Of a DNA stretch of 64,000 nt, positions 1 to 9,361 are shown one piece after another. The notes under the pieces are model-generated. The model was given only the letters and a program-made list of their open reading frames with translations. It was not told the DNA's origin and did no database searches. Position 1 is the first letter of the stretch. Every line of letters begins with the position of its first letter. Made by a program: the position numbers and the translations under genes. The DNA lies in the NCBI GenBank assembly GCA_963721075.1, contig CAVRHV010000005.1, positions 372,001 to 436,000 on the forward strand. Reading direction: 5' to 3'. This DNA is from DATFVA01 sp963721075 (GTDB lineage Bacteria; Bacteroidota; Ignavibacteria; Ignavibacteriales; Ignavibacteriaceae).

Positions 1-414
1 TTCAGAAATGCAGTAAACGAGCTTAATGGAAAAATCCAGAGAAAAGAAGGTCCGAAAGCTGACAGGCAGAAAGATCTTGATGCACTGAAATCTAATAAGA
101 TAAGTGCTCTTCCTGAATTTTACGATAAAGTTCACAATCAGATGCAGAGTTCTCTCGATTCTTGGGTAGAAGAACCTCAGGAATGGAATTACACAGTTGT
201 AAAAGGCGACTGCCTCTGGAATATTGCTAAGAAAGATCAATATTATGGAAACGGTTTTGCATGGCCGAAGATTTACAAGGCAAACCGCGACAAAATTAAG
301 AATCCTGATTTGATTTATCCAAAACAGGAATTCACTATTCCAAAATTAACAGACGAAGAAAAAGCTAAATACGACAAAATGAGATCAAACTATAAACCTG
401 CACCTGTTCAATAA
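1..414 (+). CDS. LysM domain protein, 5' partial
   Basis: The reading frame is open from the first base of the window, so the start lies upstream. The visible 137 residues begin with a charged, probably helical stretch. They end in a LysM domain with the typical YTVVKGDCLWNIAKK opening and a LIYPKQEFTIPK ending. LysM domains bind peptidoglycan or other N-acetylglucosamine polymers, so the protein is probably periplasmic or associated with the outer membrane. An internal ATG at 142 would give a shorter product, but the LysM context and the open upstream frame make it an unlikely start. What the missing N-terminus does cannot be told. A good terminator hairpin follows at 456-490. Confidence 0.85.
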   Translation, partial: FRNAVNELNGKIQRKEGPKADRQKDLDALKSNKISALPEFYDKVHNQMQSSLDSWVEEPQEWNYTVVKGDCLWNIAKKDQYYGNGFAWPKIYKANRDKIKNPDLIYPKQEFTIPKLTDEEKAKYDKMRSNYKPAPVQ

Positions 415-455
415 ATTGTCTCTTTAATTTTGTTGTTTCACTTTATTTTAGTTGG

Positions 456-490
456 AAAAGCTCTTATCATTAATTTGATAAGGGCTTTTT
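456..490 (+). terminator. Rho-independent terminator after the LysM gene
   Basis: A 14-bp stem (456-469 with 476-489) has one G-T pair and a 6-nt loop, and it ends in a run of T. It sits 42 bp after the LysM stop and just before phoH, so it separates the two transcripts. Confidence 0.8.
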
Positions 491-513
491 CTATTTAAAG
501 ACCAGGGAGAATA

Positions 514-1482
514 ATGACCGCTGCAGAAAAACGGATCGTTCTTGAAAATGTAGATATGCTGGCCCTGCTGGGAATGAATGATTCGAACCTTAAATTAGTT
601 GAGGACAGGTTTAATGCTTCTATTTCTGTAAGAGGCGAAAATGTTTTCATTAAAGGTGTTCTTGAGGAAATAGAGTTAATTGAAAAAATCCTTAAGGAAA
701 TGTCGTACGTACTTAATACTAACGGGGTTCTTACACAGCAGGATGTTGAGACAATACTCGACCTTACTATTGAGGGAAGAGAGATAATAAGTGAAAAAGA
801 ATTCGATGCTATTGTTCTTTATACAAAGAATGATGCGATAAAAGCAAAAACACCCGGACAGTCATCCTATATCCAGACTGCGCAGAAGAATGACATATGC
901 TTTGCTATAGGTCCTGCAGGTACGGGGAAAACTTATCTTGCAGTTGCTATAGCCGTCTCAGCACTCAAAAAAGGAGTTGTGAATAAGATTGTGCTGGCCC
1001 GTCCTGCTGTAGAGGCCGGAGAAAGTCTTGGTTTTCTTCCGGGTGACTTCAGGGAAAAAATAGATCCTTACCTGCGTCCTTTATATGATGCACTCGATGA
1101 TATGATGCCGTCCGACAAACTCAGAAGCTACATTGAGAAGAGGGTAATTGAGATAGTTCCTCTTGCTTATATGCGCGGACGTACTTTGAACAATGCTTTT
1201 GTTATACTGGATGAGGCGCAGAATGCTACAACAGGCCAGATGAAGATGTTCCTGACGCGACTCGGAGCTAATTCAAAATCAATCATTACAGGGGATATTA
1301 CTCAGATTGACCTTCCGCCTAAAACAGCGAGCGGACTAGTTCAGGCACAGGAAATTTTGAGCAGAATAGACGGCGTTGGTTTTGTATATCTGGATAAAGG
1401 TGATGTTGTAAGACATAAGCTGGTTAAGGATATTATAGACGCTTACGAAAAATTTAATGTGGATAAGAACGGAAATCAGTAA
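514..1482 (+). CDS. phoH: PhoH family ATPase
   Basis: A 322-residue protein of normal PhoH length. The Walker A motif GPAGTGKT is at residues 133-140 and the Walker B ILDEAQN at 231-237. The region ahead of the ATPase core has the small N-terminal domain usual for PhoH/YbeZ proteins. This family of cytoplasmic ATPases is linked to RNA metabolism and ribosome maturation, often beside ybeY; no ybeY is visible here. The ATG at 514 has an AGGGAG Shine-Dalgarno seven bases upstream. The gene converges on mazG, with a 131-bp gap holding a small TCCCG/CGGGA hairpin. Confidence 0.93.
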   Translation: MTAAEKRIVLENVDMLALLGMNDSNLKLVEDRFNASISVRGENVFIKGVLEEIELIEKILKEMSYVLNTNGVLTQQDVETILDLTIEGREIISEKEFDAIVLYTKNDAIKAKTPGQSSYIQTAQKNDICFAIGPAGTGKTYLAVAIAVSALKKGVVNKIVLARPAVEAGESLGFLPGDFREKIDPYLRPLYDALDDMMPSDKLRSYIEKRVIEIVPLAYMRGRTLNNAFVILDEAQNATTGQMKMFLTRLGANSKSIITGDITQIDLPPKTASGLVQAQEILSRIDGVGFVYLDKGDVVRHKLVKDIIDAYEKFNVDKNGNQ

Positions 1483-1566
1483 GGAATTGGAGGCATTAGC
1501 CGATTTTCAGAATGATTGATTGCTGTGAATTTCTAAGACATACCGACGGCCAAAGTTAGAATTTGC

Positions 1567-1582
1567 TCCCGGTGGAGCGGGA
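1567..1582. repeat. TCCCG-N6-CGGGA hairpin, copy A
   Basis: A short inverted repeat (TCCCG, GTGGAG loop, CGGGA) lies between the convergent genes phoH and mazG. The same arms occur at 28144-28159 and 44675-44693, also between convergent genes. This copy has no T run, so it is not a classical terminator. Confidence 0.5.
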
Positions 1583-1613
1583 CTGTTTATAGGGGACTCA
1601 CTCGTGATGACGG

Positions 1614-2392
1614 TCAATCGAACTTTTTACTTTCGTTCCAGTACTTGTCCATTTCTTCCAGATTTGATTCATTTATCTTTCTTCCGCTGCCGTTTACTTG
1701 CTTTTCGACGTAGTTAAATCTTTTTATAAATTTTTCATTTGTTCTTCTGAGTGCGTTTTCTGGATTTACACCCAGAAATCTTGAGTAGTTTACAAGTGCA
1801 AAGAAAACGTCTCCTATTTCTTTCTCAAGTTCATCAGCGCTTTCCTGTTTTTCGGAAATGTGCATCTCCTCGATTTCTTCAATTACTTTTTTCCATACGT
1901 CCTCTTTCTTTTCCCAGTCGAACCCGACTTTGGCAGCTTTTTCCTGGAGTCTGTGAGCACGCTGTAATGCAGGGAGCATCTTCGAGGAACACCTTCCAGA
2001 ACAGAATCTCTTCCTTCAGTAAGCTTTATGCTTTCCCAGTTCTTTTTTACCTCTTCCGAACCGTTTACCTCAACATTTCCGAACACATGCGGGTGTCTTC
2101 TTACAAGCTTTTCGCTGATGGAATCGATCACCTCCTCCATCTTAAAATGATTTTCTTCTGATGCGATTATTGAGTGAAAGATAACGTGCAGGAGTAAATC
2201 CCCCAGTTCCTTTTTAAGCTCATCATAGTTTTTTTCATCAATAGCTTCAACCACTTCATAGGCTTCTTCGATAGTATTAGCTTTAATAGAATCATTCGTC
2301 TGTTCTTTATCCCATGGACATTCCAACCGTAATCTTTTCACTATCTCATATAATTCTTTAAATTTCGCTTCAACCATTATTGATTTTTCCAT
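1614..2392 (-). CDS. mazG: MazG nucleoside triphosphate pyrophosphohydrolase, frameshifted
   Basis: Two overlapping minus-strand frames together make a full MazG of about 258 residues. The N-terminal half (from 2392) carries CPWDKEQT and the EEAYEVVEAI helix, and runs to LEGVP. The C-terminal half resumes with LPALQRAHRLQEKAAKVGFDW and ends at 1614. MazG hydrolyses NTPs or dNTPs to monophosphates and pyrophosphate, and can lower ppGpp. The frame is lost near 1976-1984, where five bases stand in place of the expected three (two extra, or one missing). Both sides are well conserved, so this looks like a sequence error. The start could be ATG 2392 or ATG 2377; neither has a strong Shine-Dalgarno. 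It is divergent from the RidA gene. Confidence 0.85.
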
Positions 2393-2459
2393 TCTGATTA
2401 ATATTATTAACGTGAATGGACAAAATAGAAAAACTATCAACTTGATAAAAGGAGAATAA

Positions 2460-2918
2460 ATGATCGAAGAGAAGATAAAAGAACTCGGTTTTACTTTACC
2501 CGAACCTCCCAAACCGCTCGCAGCATATGTACCAGCAGTAATTGCAGGTGATCTTGTCTTTACTGCCGGACAGCTGCCTATCGCCTACGGAGCGTTAAAA
2601 TACACCGGCAAACTAGGAAAAGAACTGTCTGAAGAAGACGGCAAAAAAGCTGCCGAAATATGTGCTCTTAACTGTTTGAGTGCCATTAAAGGTGTGATCG
2701 GGGAACTTAACAGGATTGAGCAGGTAATAAAACTGACGGTATTTGTAAATAGTGCAGAAGGCTTCACAAATCAGCCGGCAGCGGCAAACGGAGCTTCTGA
2801 ATTGATGGAAAAGATATTCGGTAAGAACGGAAGTCATGCCAGGAGTGCGGTCGGAGTGAATGAACTACCGAAAAACGCTCCTGTTGAGATAGAAATGATT
2901 GTAAAATTGAAAAAATAG
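2460..2918 (+). CDS. RidA/YjgF family protein
   Basis: A 152-residue RidA-fold protein. It has VFTAGQLP near residue 35, the NRIEQVIKLTVFVNS strand/helix and the C-terminal SAVGVNELPKNAPVEIEM segment. It belongs to the longer subgroup of about 150 residues rather than the 128-residue enamine deaminase RidA. The catalytic-type Arg is visible in SHARSAVG. Family members remove reactive enamine/imine intermediates made by PLP enzymes; the substrate here is not known. A clear AAAAGGAG Shine-Dalgarno precedes ATG 2460. The 67 bp shared with mazG must hold divergent promoters. Confidence 0.88.
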   Translation: MIEEKIKELGFTLPEPPKPLAAYVPAVIAGDLVFTAGQLPIAYGALKYTGKLGKELSEEDGKKAAEICALNCLSAIKGVIGELNRIEQVIKLTVFVNSAEGFTNQPAAANGASELMEKIFGKNGSHARSAVGVNELPKNAPVEIEMIVKLKK

Positions 2919-3016
2919 CTGTTTTTTTAATGATTTTGGCATTTTGTATTTCGGCTTACCTTGATACTGTATTTCATAAGTAGGTATATTTATACGATAA
3001 AATAAAAAAAGTTGAT

Positions 3017-3373
3017 ATGAACCGTACAATGTTCCGTTCGAAAATACACAAGGCTACAGTCACAATGGCCGAGCTGTATTACGAAGGAAGTATAACTGTA
3101 GATAAAGAACTGCTGGAAGCGGCTGATATTCTTCCCTTTGAAAAAGTGCAGGTAGTCAACCTTAATACAGGCAGCCGACTTGAAACGTATACCCTCGAAG
3201 GCCCGGCCGGAAGCGGTATGATCTGTCTTAATGGCCCTGCCGCACGCTTAGGCACTGTTGGTGATGAGGTGATAATAATAACTTATACAACGATGAGCGA
3301 CGAAGAGGCTAAAAAACATAAGCCAAAGATCATACTGGTGGATAAAAATAATAAGGTAAGCAAAGTTCTGTGA
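3017..3373 (+). CDS. panD: Aspartate 1-decarboxylase proenzyme
   Basis: A 118-residue PanD with the self-cleavage site Gly24-Ser25 in YYEGSIT. Cleavage produces the pyruvoyl group needed to turn aspartate into beta-alanine for pantothenate and coenzyme A. The conserved lysine near the N-terminus (SKIHKATVT) and the NGPAARL segment are present. The cytoplasmic enzyme forms a tetramer. No other pan genes are nearby and the gene looks like a separate transcription unit. The length is slightly below the roughly 126 residues of E. coli PanD, within the family range. Confidence 0.95.
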   Translation: MNRTMFRSKIHKATVTMAELYYEGSITVDKELLEAADILPFEKVQVVNLNTGSRLETYTLEGPAGSGMICLNGPAARLGTVGDEVIIITYTTMSDEEAKKHKPKIILVDKNNKVSKVL

Positions 3374-3454
3374 TATTGGGAACCTTAATAAAAAAAGCTC
3401 CATTGATTTTTTATACTCTTTTCATTAAAATGTTCCAAAATACGGAATAAAATT

Positions 3455-3937
3455 ATGAAGAAAATATTTGTCTTAGTATTTGCGGTTATGATAGGGACGG
3501 GACTCTCCCAGTATAAACCTCAGGGATTATCAACAGAACATATAAGTGATGGGATTATAAACCAAAGCCAGGGAACACCTTTGCTTGGATTTCTGAATTC
3601 ACCTAACTTCCAGATGCATCATTCTTATGATGTTTCCTACGCTACATCCGGCGGCAACAGTCTTGCTCTCACTACTTACACGAACAGTATGTCATACGAG
3701 TTCAGTAAAAATCTGAATGTACAGGTAGACGCAAGTGTTGTTTATTCACCTTACAGTACGCTTGGAAAGACTTTTGAAAATAATATAAACGGAATATATT
3801 TAAGCAGGGCGGCGATAAACTATCAGCCCTGGAAAGATGTTTTCATTTCAGTACAATACAGGAATCTGCCGGTAACGTATTACTCGCCTTTCAGCGGATA
3901 CCGGAATAATTTCTTCGACAGCGGATGGGGATGGTAA
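3455..3937 (+). CDS. Secreted protein of unknown function
   Basis: A 160-residue protein not recognised as a named family. It starts with a signal peptide (MKKIFVLVFAVMIGTGLSQ). The rest is rich in Tyr, Ser, Asn and Gly with alternating polar/hydrophobic stretches. This suggests a beta-rich outer-membrane or periplasmic protein. The C-terminus (FFDSGWGW) ends cleanly 34 bp before the next start. The following genes (LytR_C protein, rsfS, argS) lie close by on the same strand, so it may be the first gene of that group. No broken extension was found in the other frames. Confidence 0.6.
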   Translation: MKKIFVLVFAVMIGTGLSQYKPQGLSTEHISDGIINQSQGTPLLGFLNSPNFQMHHSYDVSYATSGGNSLALTTYTNSMSYEFSKNLNVQVDASVVYSPYSTLGKTFENNINGIYLSRAAINYQPWKDVFISVQYRNLPVTYYSPFSGYRNNFFDSGWGW

Positions 3938-3971
3938 TATTATTGAATACTGACTATATAGTGAAGTGTAA

Positions 3972-4445
3972 GTGAAGGAAAAATCCCAGCCCAAGAATAA
4001 CGATTTAAAAAGCAGCTTTTCAGGTTCCAGTCTTATTCTCAATTCTATAATCATTCTGCTTGGGGTTCTTATAATATTCCTAACCTTCTCCTTCGTAAAC
4101 CGTTTGAGCAGCCATTCATCCGATCAAAAAACGACAAATGTTAAATCAGCCTCTGCTGTTATCCAGGTTGAAGTACTGAACGGATGCGGTGCTTCGGGAG
4201 TTGCAGAGAAATTCACAGATTACCTGAGGAAAGAGAAATTCGATGTGGTGCAAATGGGGAATTATGTTTCATTTGATATTGATAAGTCGATGGTAATTGA
4301 CAGAACCGGCAACAGGGCAAACGCTGAAAAAGTTGCTGCGGCACTCGGTATTGAAAATAAAAATGTTATTCTGCAGAAAAATGATGATTCGTTTCTCGAC
4401 GTTTCTGTAGTAATAGGAAAAGATTATAAAAAATTAAATCAATAG
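3972..4445 (+). CDS. LytR C-terminal domain membrane protein
   Basis: A 157-residue protein with a GTG start at 3972. A short cytoplasmic tail is followed by one membrane helix (about residues 19-42), then a LytR_C domain opening VEVLNGCGASGVAEK near residue 69. LytR_C domains are found at the ends of LytR-CpsA-Psr enzymes and also alone on anchored envelope proteins; no catalytic LCP domain is present. The function is probably at the cell wall but unproven. It lies 11 bp before rsfS, so the two are likely cotranscribed. Confidence 0.8.
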   Translation: MKEKSQPKNNDLKSSFSGSSLILNSIIILLGVLIIFLTFSFVNRLSSHSSDQKTTNVKSASAVIQVEVLNGCGASGVAEKFTDYLRKEKFDVVQMGNYVSFDIDKSMVIDRTGNRANAEKVAAALGIENKNVILQKNDDSFLDVSVVIGKDYKKLNQ

Positions 4446-4456
4446 AAGGAAAATAT

Positions 4457-4849
4457 TTGGATTCAAAAAACTTAGCTTATAAAATCACCAGTCTCATATT
4501 CAATAAAAAAGGATATGATGTCAAATTACTTGATCTCAGAAAACTTGCTACCTTTGCAGATTATTTCGTCATTTGTTCGGCTGATTCAGATACACAGGTA
4601 AAAGCAGTAGCCGATGAAATCGATAAGGAACTCCGCGACGAAGGGATAAAGTACTGGCATAAAGAAGGTTACAAAGCGTTAACCTGGGTATTGATTGATT
4701 ATGTGGATGTGGTAGTGCATATATTTAAGAAAGATGCACGGGAATATTATAAGCTTGAAAAACTCTGGGGAGATGCACCTTTAGAAGATATTCAGGATCC
4801 CGGAGCAGAAAAAACCGGGACAAAAAAAGCCAGGTCGGTAGAGAAATAA
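4457..4849 (+). CDS. rsfS: Ribosome silencing factor RsfS
   Basis: A 130-residue RsfS/Iojap protein (DUF143). It has the FADYFVICSADSDTQVKAVADEID core and a WVLIDYVDVVVHIF segment. RsfS binds ribosomal protein L14 on the large subunit and blocks subunit joining when nutrients are short. The start is TTG 4457, with AGAAGGA upstream; no ATG fits the family N-terminus. About 20 charged residues follow the conserved domain at the C-terminus. It lies between the LytR_C gene and argS. Confidence 0.93.
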   Translation: MDSKNLAYKITSLIFNKKGYDVKLLDLRKLATFADYFVICSADSDTQVKAVADEIDKELRDEGIKYWHKEGYKALTWVLIDYVDVVVHIFKKDAREYYKLEKLWGDAPLEDIQDPGAEKTGTKKARSVEK

Positions 4850-4886
4850 TATACTCCTCTCGTTATAAAACAAATCCGGAATTACA

Positions 4887-6515
4887 TTGAAAGAATACTT
4901 ATACAATCTTTTTGTCTCTGCTTCTGAAAAGCTTCCTTACCTGAAAGAGATCCCTTTCATTTTCGAGATTCCAAAACAGGAATCATTTGGTGATTTCTCA
5001 ACAAATGCAGCAATGCTCTTAACTAAAGTGCTGAAGAGAAATCCACGGGAAATTGCCCGTGAAATAATAGATAATCTACCGATAGACGAAAAAATTATAA
5101 ATAAAACAGAAATTGCGGGTCCGGGATTTATAAATTTTTTCTTTACAAACGAATTTATCGCAGGGATTGTTAAGAATATTCTGCAGGAAAAGGATAGTTT
5201 CGGAAAATCAGATAAGTATAGCGGGAAAAAAGCTGATGTGGAGTTTGTATCTGCCAATCCCACCGGACCTCTTACAGTAGGTCACGGAAGAAACGCAGTA
5301 GTCGGGGATACCGTAGCAAATATGCTTGAATGGATCGGATATGAAGTAGACCGCGAATATTACTTTAATAATGCCGGAAGACAGATGAGGGTTCTGGGTG
5401 ATTCAGTAAGACTTCGTTACCTCGAACTGCTTGATGAGAAAGTTGATTTCCCTGAAGATTACTACCAGGGTGAGTATATCAGGGAAATAGCAGTATCCTT
5501 ATTTGATGAATATAAGGATTCTTTAAAGGATGAACCAGCTGAGGGTAAGTTTAAGGAAAGAGCTGAAATTGAGATATTTAGAGATATTGAGAAAACCTTA
5601 AACAGGCTGGGAATCCATCATAAAATTTTCTTTAACGAAAATACCCTTTATTCTGAAGGCAAAATAAAAAGTGTTCTCGACAGATTTAAAGAGAAAGACC
5701 TTAGCTATGAGAAAGAGAACGCACTATGGCTTAAACTTTCTGAAATGGGTAGAGGGCAGGATAAGGTAATTATAAAATCGCATGGTGAACCCACTTATCG
5801 TCTTCCGGATATTGCTTACCATGAGATAAAGATCAATCGGGGATATGATTTACTGGTTGATATTTTTGGTTCGGACCATGAAGATACCTATCCCGATGTA
5901 CTTGCTGGATTAAGAGCACTTGGATACGAAACAGAAAAGATTAAAGTTCTGATTCAACAATTTGTTACAGTTATCGAAAATGGTGAAGAAGTGAAGATGT
6001 CCACTCGTAAAGCGAATTTTATTCCTCTTGATAAATTGCTGGATGACGTGGGCAGTGATGTTGTAAGATATTTTTTCAATATGCGTAATATTAATACACA
6101 TATGAATTTTGATCTTACTCTTGCCAAAAAACAGTCGGACGAAAACCCCGTTTTTTACCTCCAGTACGCACATGCAAGAATCTGTTCGATCCTTAAGATG
6201 ATAGAAAAGGAAGATCTGAAACCTTCTGTTGAAAACCTCAACCTGCTCAGTGTTGATGAAGAATTACAGCTGCTTAAAAAGCTGAATAAGTTTAAAGATG
6301 AGGTACTTGGGAGCGCTGAAAACTGTGAACCCAACAGGATGTGTACTTACCTTGAAGAACTGGCAGCAGCATTTCATAAGTTTTATACTTTTTGCAGAAT
6401 ACTTGGAACTGAGAAGAATCTGGCAGAAGCCCGCATAGCTCTTGCTATTGCAACCAGAACTGTGCTTAAAAACGGACTGACTATTCTTGGTGTAAGCGCT
6501 CCTGAAAGAATGTAA
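4887..6515 (+). CDS. argS: Arginyl-tRNA synthetase
   Basis: A class I aminoacyl-tRNA synthetase of 542 residues that charges tRNA-Arg in the cytoplasm. The Arg-N domain occupies about residues 1-85. The HIGH-type signature appears as VGHGRNAVVG at 131-140, after SANPTGP. The KMSKS loop appears as KMSTRKAN near 370. The DALR anticodon-binding domain fills the C-terminal 120 residues and ends in PERM. The start is TTG 4887; the gene is slightly shorter than E. coli ArgS (577) but complete. It ends six bases before the end of the convergent comF gene, leaving no room for a separate terminator. Confidence 0.96.
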   Translation: MKEYLYNLFVSASEKLPYLKEIPFIFEIPKQESFGDFSTNAAMLLTKVLKRNPREIAREIIDNLPIDEKIINKTEIAGPGFINFFFTNEFIAGIVKNILQEKDSFGKSDKYSGKKADVEFVSANPTGPLTVGHGRNAVVGDTVANMLEWIGYEVDREYYFNNAGRQMRVLGDSVRLRYLELLDEKVDFPEDYYQGEYIREIAVSLFDEYKDSLKDEPAEGKFKERAEIEIFRDIEKTLNRLGIHHKIFFNENTLYSEGKIKSVLDRFKEKDLSYEKENALWLKLSEMGRGQDKVIIKSHGEPTYRLPDIAYHEIKINRGYDLLVDIFGSDHEDTYPDVLAGLRALGYETEKIKVLIQQFVTVIENGEEVKMSTRKANFIPLDKLLDDVGSDVVRYFFNMRNINTHMNFDLTLAKKQSDENPVFYLQYAHARICSILKMIEKEDLKPSVENLNLLSVDEELQLLKKLNKFKDEVLGSAENCEPNRMCTYLEELAAAFHKFYTFCRILGTEKNLAEARIALAIATRTVLKNGLTILGVSAPERM

Positions 6516-6520
6516 TCTGT

Positions 6521-7201
6521 TTAATCTGCAATTGCTGCTGAAGCAGCATATATCTTTCCTGCACCCGAATGAAGCAATGCTTTGCCGCACTCATTTATGG
6601 TTGAACCCGTTGTTATTACATCATCTACCAGCAGGATTGATTCTCCTTTCAACTTTCTATTTGACCTGAACGCCCCTTTAACATTCTTCTCCCTCTCTGA
6701 TATTTTCATAGTCGTTTGAGTCTCGGTATATCTTTTCCTTTTAACCAGTCCTTTTTTTAACTCAATGCCCGCGGTCCTGCTTACACCCTTTGCGATATAA
6801 TATGACTGGTTAAACTGTCGTTCTGCCTTCCTCAGATGATGCAGCGGCACCGGAACGACAATATCGATATGATAATCCGCAAAGTCCTTTTTTATTTTTT
6901 CCCCGAGTAGTTCACCAAGGAACAAGCCAAGAAGAAATTTTTTTCCGTATTTCATGGAATGAATGATTTGCTGAAGCTCTTTGTCTTTTTCAAAAACAAA
7001 ACAGGATGTGAATCCGCTAATAATACCTTTGTCGGTAAATTTTCTGTTCAACTCTGATGAGATTCTCAATGGTTCAGCTTCCTTAATTTTGGAAAGGCAG
7101 CCTGCACAGACCGGAGGCTCAGAATAATGCAGTTTTCGCCGGCAGCAAGGACAGAAGCGCGGCAGCAGAAAATCAAGAATTGCGTTCCCCATTTCCCTCA
7201 T
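6521..7201 (-). CDS. comF: ComF family phosphoribosyltransferase-like protein
   Basis: A 226-residue ComF protein. Two CxxC pairs at the N-terminus (CPCCRRKL and CAGC) look like the usual zinc site. The C-terminal type I phosphoribosyltransferase fold carries the PRPP loop ILLVDDVITTGST near residue 195. ComF proteins act in natural transformation and replication restart in some bacteria; here the role is inferred. It is the last gene of a minus-strand group with the VWA protein (10 bp apart), phzF and surE. Confidence 0.9.
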   Translation of the reverse strand: MREMGNAILDFLLPRFCPCCRRKLHYSEPPVCAGCLSKIKEAEPLRISSELNRKFTDKGIISGFTSCFVFEKDKELQQIIHSMKYGKKFLLGLFLGELLGEKIKKDFADYHIDIVVPVPLHHLRKAERQFNQSYYIAKGVSRTAGIELKKGLVKRKRYTETQTTMKISEREKNVKGAFRSNRKLKGESILLVDDVITTGSTINECGKALLHSGAGKIYAASAAIAD

Positions 7202-7210
7202 TATATAACC

Positions 7211-9361
7211 CTATAACATCCCCGATTGTTTTCTGATAAACCATTCTGCGGCAAACAGGAGTATTACTATAATAAGAAGCCATTCATCCGACCACAGTCT
7301 TATTTCATCAATCTCTGTTTTTTCTTTCGATGCATTCTGACGAATATTTTGCAAGAGGGGATAAACGCGGTTCATGTCCGTATAATAGAAATACTTCCCT
7401 CCGGTATTCTCTGCAAGTGAAGATAGAAACTCATAATCAGTTACCGGATTTAATTGTTCAATATCAACCTCGCCGATATTAAAACTGCCGCCGTCTGATC
7501 CGATTATTTTATTGTTCCTTATGGCTTTACCGATGAAGCTAAAGTCACCTGTTTGAGTTGTTTGATATGTGCCCTCATATAATCCGCTTCCAAGCGAATT
7601 TAATATTACTTCGTCCTTTTTACCGTTATGCGAAATAGAGACATTTACTTCAGCATCAGCAACCGGATTATAGGAAGCATCATAAACCTCTGCGGAAAAC
7701 TCTACCGGTTCGCCCAGGGAATAAAGTTTTTTTGACGTTTTGACCGACACCTGTTTCTGCTCCTCTGTACTTCTCAGCCACCTTATGCTGTTATGAATAA
7801 AACTGTCAAACAGGGTTAGTTCCTTGGTTGCTGTCTGAAGTTTCCATCTCCATATACCGCTTGCAAGCACGGCAAGCGACCTTTTTGTTCCTATTCTTCT
7901 CGAGACCACGAGCGGAGTATTCAGCGCAACATTATTCAGACGGGCCTTTACAATCACTTCACTCTCGGGTTTAGCTTTTATTTCAGAATTTGTCATAAAG
8001 ACAGGAGGCAGATTATTCCACGCCCCGGCAGGATTATCTGAATTATTCTGAATCAGAGGATTTTCACTCTCGCTTGTTGGAACAACAGGCTGAACTTCAG
8101 AGAACCCGTTATCGATATTTTGAATAGTGAATGGAAGTTCGGGCTGCAGAGATTGTAACCTCTGTAAATCTATATTATCCTCAAGAACAAGAAAGAAAGG
8201 TTTTTCCTTTAACGTAACCGCATCCTTTACCCGGTTCAGCAGCTCAGCACTGGTCTGCTTTGAAGGAAATCCAAGAAGGATCAATACCTGTGCACTATCG
8301 AGCGCGGCTGCCGGATTCAGGTTTTCAATATATTTATCAGGCGCCGTCTGAGTTAATGACTTTACTGATAGGTTTTTATCCTCTTCAAGTGAATTTTTTA
8401 TAAAAGACAGGTCAGGAGAAGGACTGCCGGCAACAATCAGGATTTTCACTTTATTGCTGAGAACGGTTATATAAAATACTTTCTTATTATTCTCAAAAGT
8501 AAATTCTCCTTCTTGATTATTGAGTTCCAGGGTAAGTTTCTTTTCACCCCCTGTTTTGGGCGTATAGGTAAAAGTTTCATTTTGTGTGCCGTCTGCAGAT
8601 AAAGTAATGGTTCTCTGTTCCAGCAGGCTGCCCTCTTCATAGAGAGAGATAACGGCAGGCTTATTTCCGAATCCTCTGTTCATAATTGTTGTGGAAATTG
8701 TAGTGGGGGTTTCCGCGTATATAAATTCATTATGGAGTATATTTTTAATAAATATATCATTCCTTTTTGTAGTATCACCAACCCCAATCGTAAAAACCGG
8801 AATATTCAGCTTTTTAGCAGTAAATAGCGGGTCTGCGCCTTCAGTTATTACCCCGTCACTAATTATAACCACAGAGGCAACATTCTCTTTTCTCTTATTG
8901 ATGAAGGAAAAGATTTCCGAGAAATCAGTACTTCCTTCTGAAAAGCTTAATTGCGAAAGACTGTCGTAAGAAAACTGAGTTATGTGCGAGCCGAAAGTAA
9001 AAAATTCTGAGCTGCCTGCCAGATTATTATTATTTATTCCATCCACAAACCGTTTTACATTTTCACTTCTCTGAGTTCCATCTTTAATTTTTATTGAGTG
9101 CGAGTTATCTACAAAAACCATGTCGACAGGCTGGAGAATAATTTTTTTGACAAGCGTAACAACAGGTTCAAATATTATAAAAAGAAGAATAATCAGAGCG
9201 AATGTTCTTAGAAGTACAAGGATTGTCTTTTTTACTGAACTAACCGGCGGCAGGGTATAGCGGTATGTGTATACAGCATATGATGCAAGGGCGATTAAAC
9301 CTATGAAGAAAAAGATTCCGTTGAATGAAAAGGAGAGATTGATTTTTTCAAAGTTAAACAT
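7211..9361 (-). CDS. VWA domain membrane protein
   Basis: A 716-residue inner-membrane protein. Two membrane helices lie at about residues 12-32 and 44-66. A von Willebrand A domain follows, with the metal-site motif DNSHS near residue 85 and ISDG near 170. A long periplasmic part rich in beta-strand-like sequence comes next, including a region resembling the glutamine-amidotransferase-like fold (VKILIVAGSPSPDLSFI). A last helix sits near the C-terminus (WLLIIVILLFAAEWFIRK). This layout is shared by large VWA proteins of Bacteroidota related to the BatA/BatB group. The partner is not known. It ends 10 bp before comF and shares one base with the end of phzF. Confidence 0.8.
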   Translation of the reverse strand: MFNFEKINLSFSFNGIFFFIGLIALASYAVYTYRYTLPPVSSVKKTILVLLRTFALIILLFIIFEPVVTLVKKIILQPVDMVFVDNSHSIKIKDGTQRSENVKRFVDGINNNNLAGSSEFFTFGSHITQFSYDSLSQLSFSEGSTDFSEIFSFINKRKENVASVVIISDGVITEGADPLFTAKKLNIPVFTIGVGDTTKRNDIFIKNILHNEFIYAETPTTISTTIMNRGFGNKPAVISLYEEGSLLEQRTITLSADGTQNETFTYTPKTGGEKKLTLELNNQEGEFTFENNKKVFYITVLSNKVKILIVAGSPSPDLSFIKNSLEEDKNLSVKSLTQTAPDKYIENLNPAAALDSAQVLILLGFPSKQTSAELLNRVKDAVTLKEKPFFLVLEDNIDLQRLQSLQPELPFTIQNIDNGFSEVQPVVPTSESENPLIQNNSDNPAGAWNNLPPVFMTNSEIKAKPESEVIVKARLNNVALNTPLVVSRRIGTKRSLAVLASGIWRWKLQTATKELTLFDSFIHNSIRWLRSTEEQKQVSVKTSKKLYSLGEPVEFSAEVYDASYNPVADAEVNVSISHNGKKDEVILNSLGSGLYEGTYQTTQTGDFSFIGKAIRNNKIIGSDGGSFNIGEVDIEQLNPVTDYEFLSSLAENTGGKYFYYTDMNRVYPLLQNIRQNASKEKTEIDEIRLWSDEWLLIIVILLFAAEWFIRKQSGML

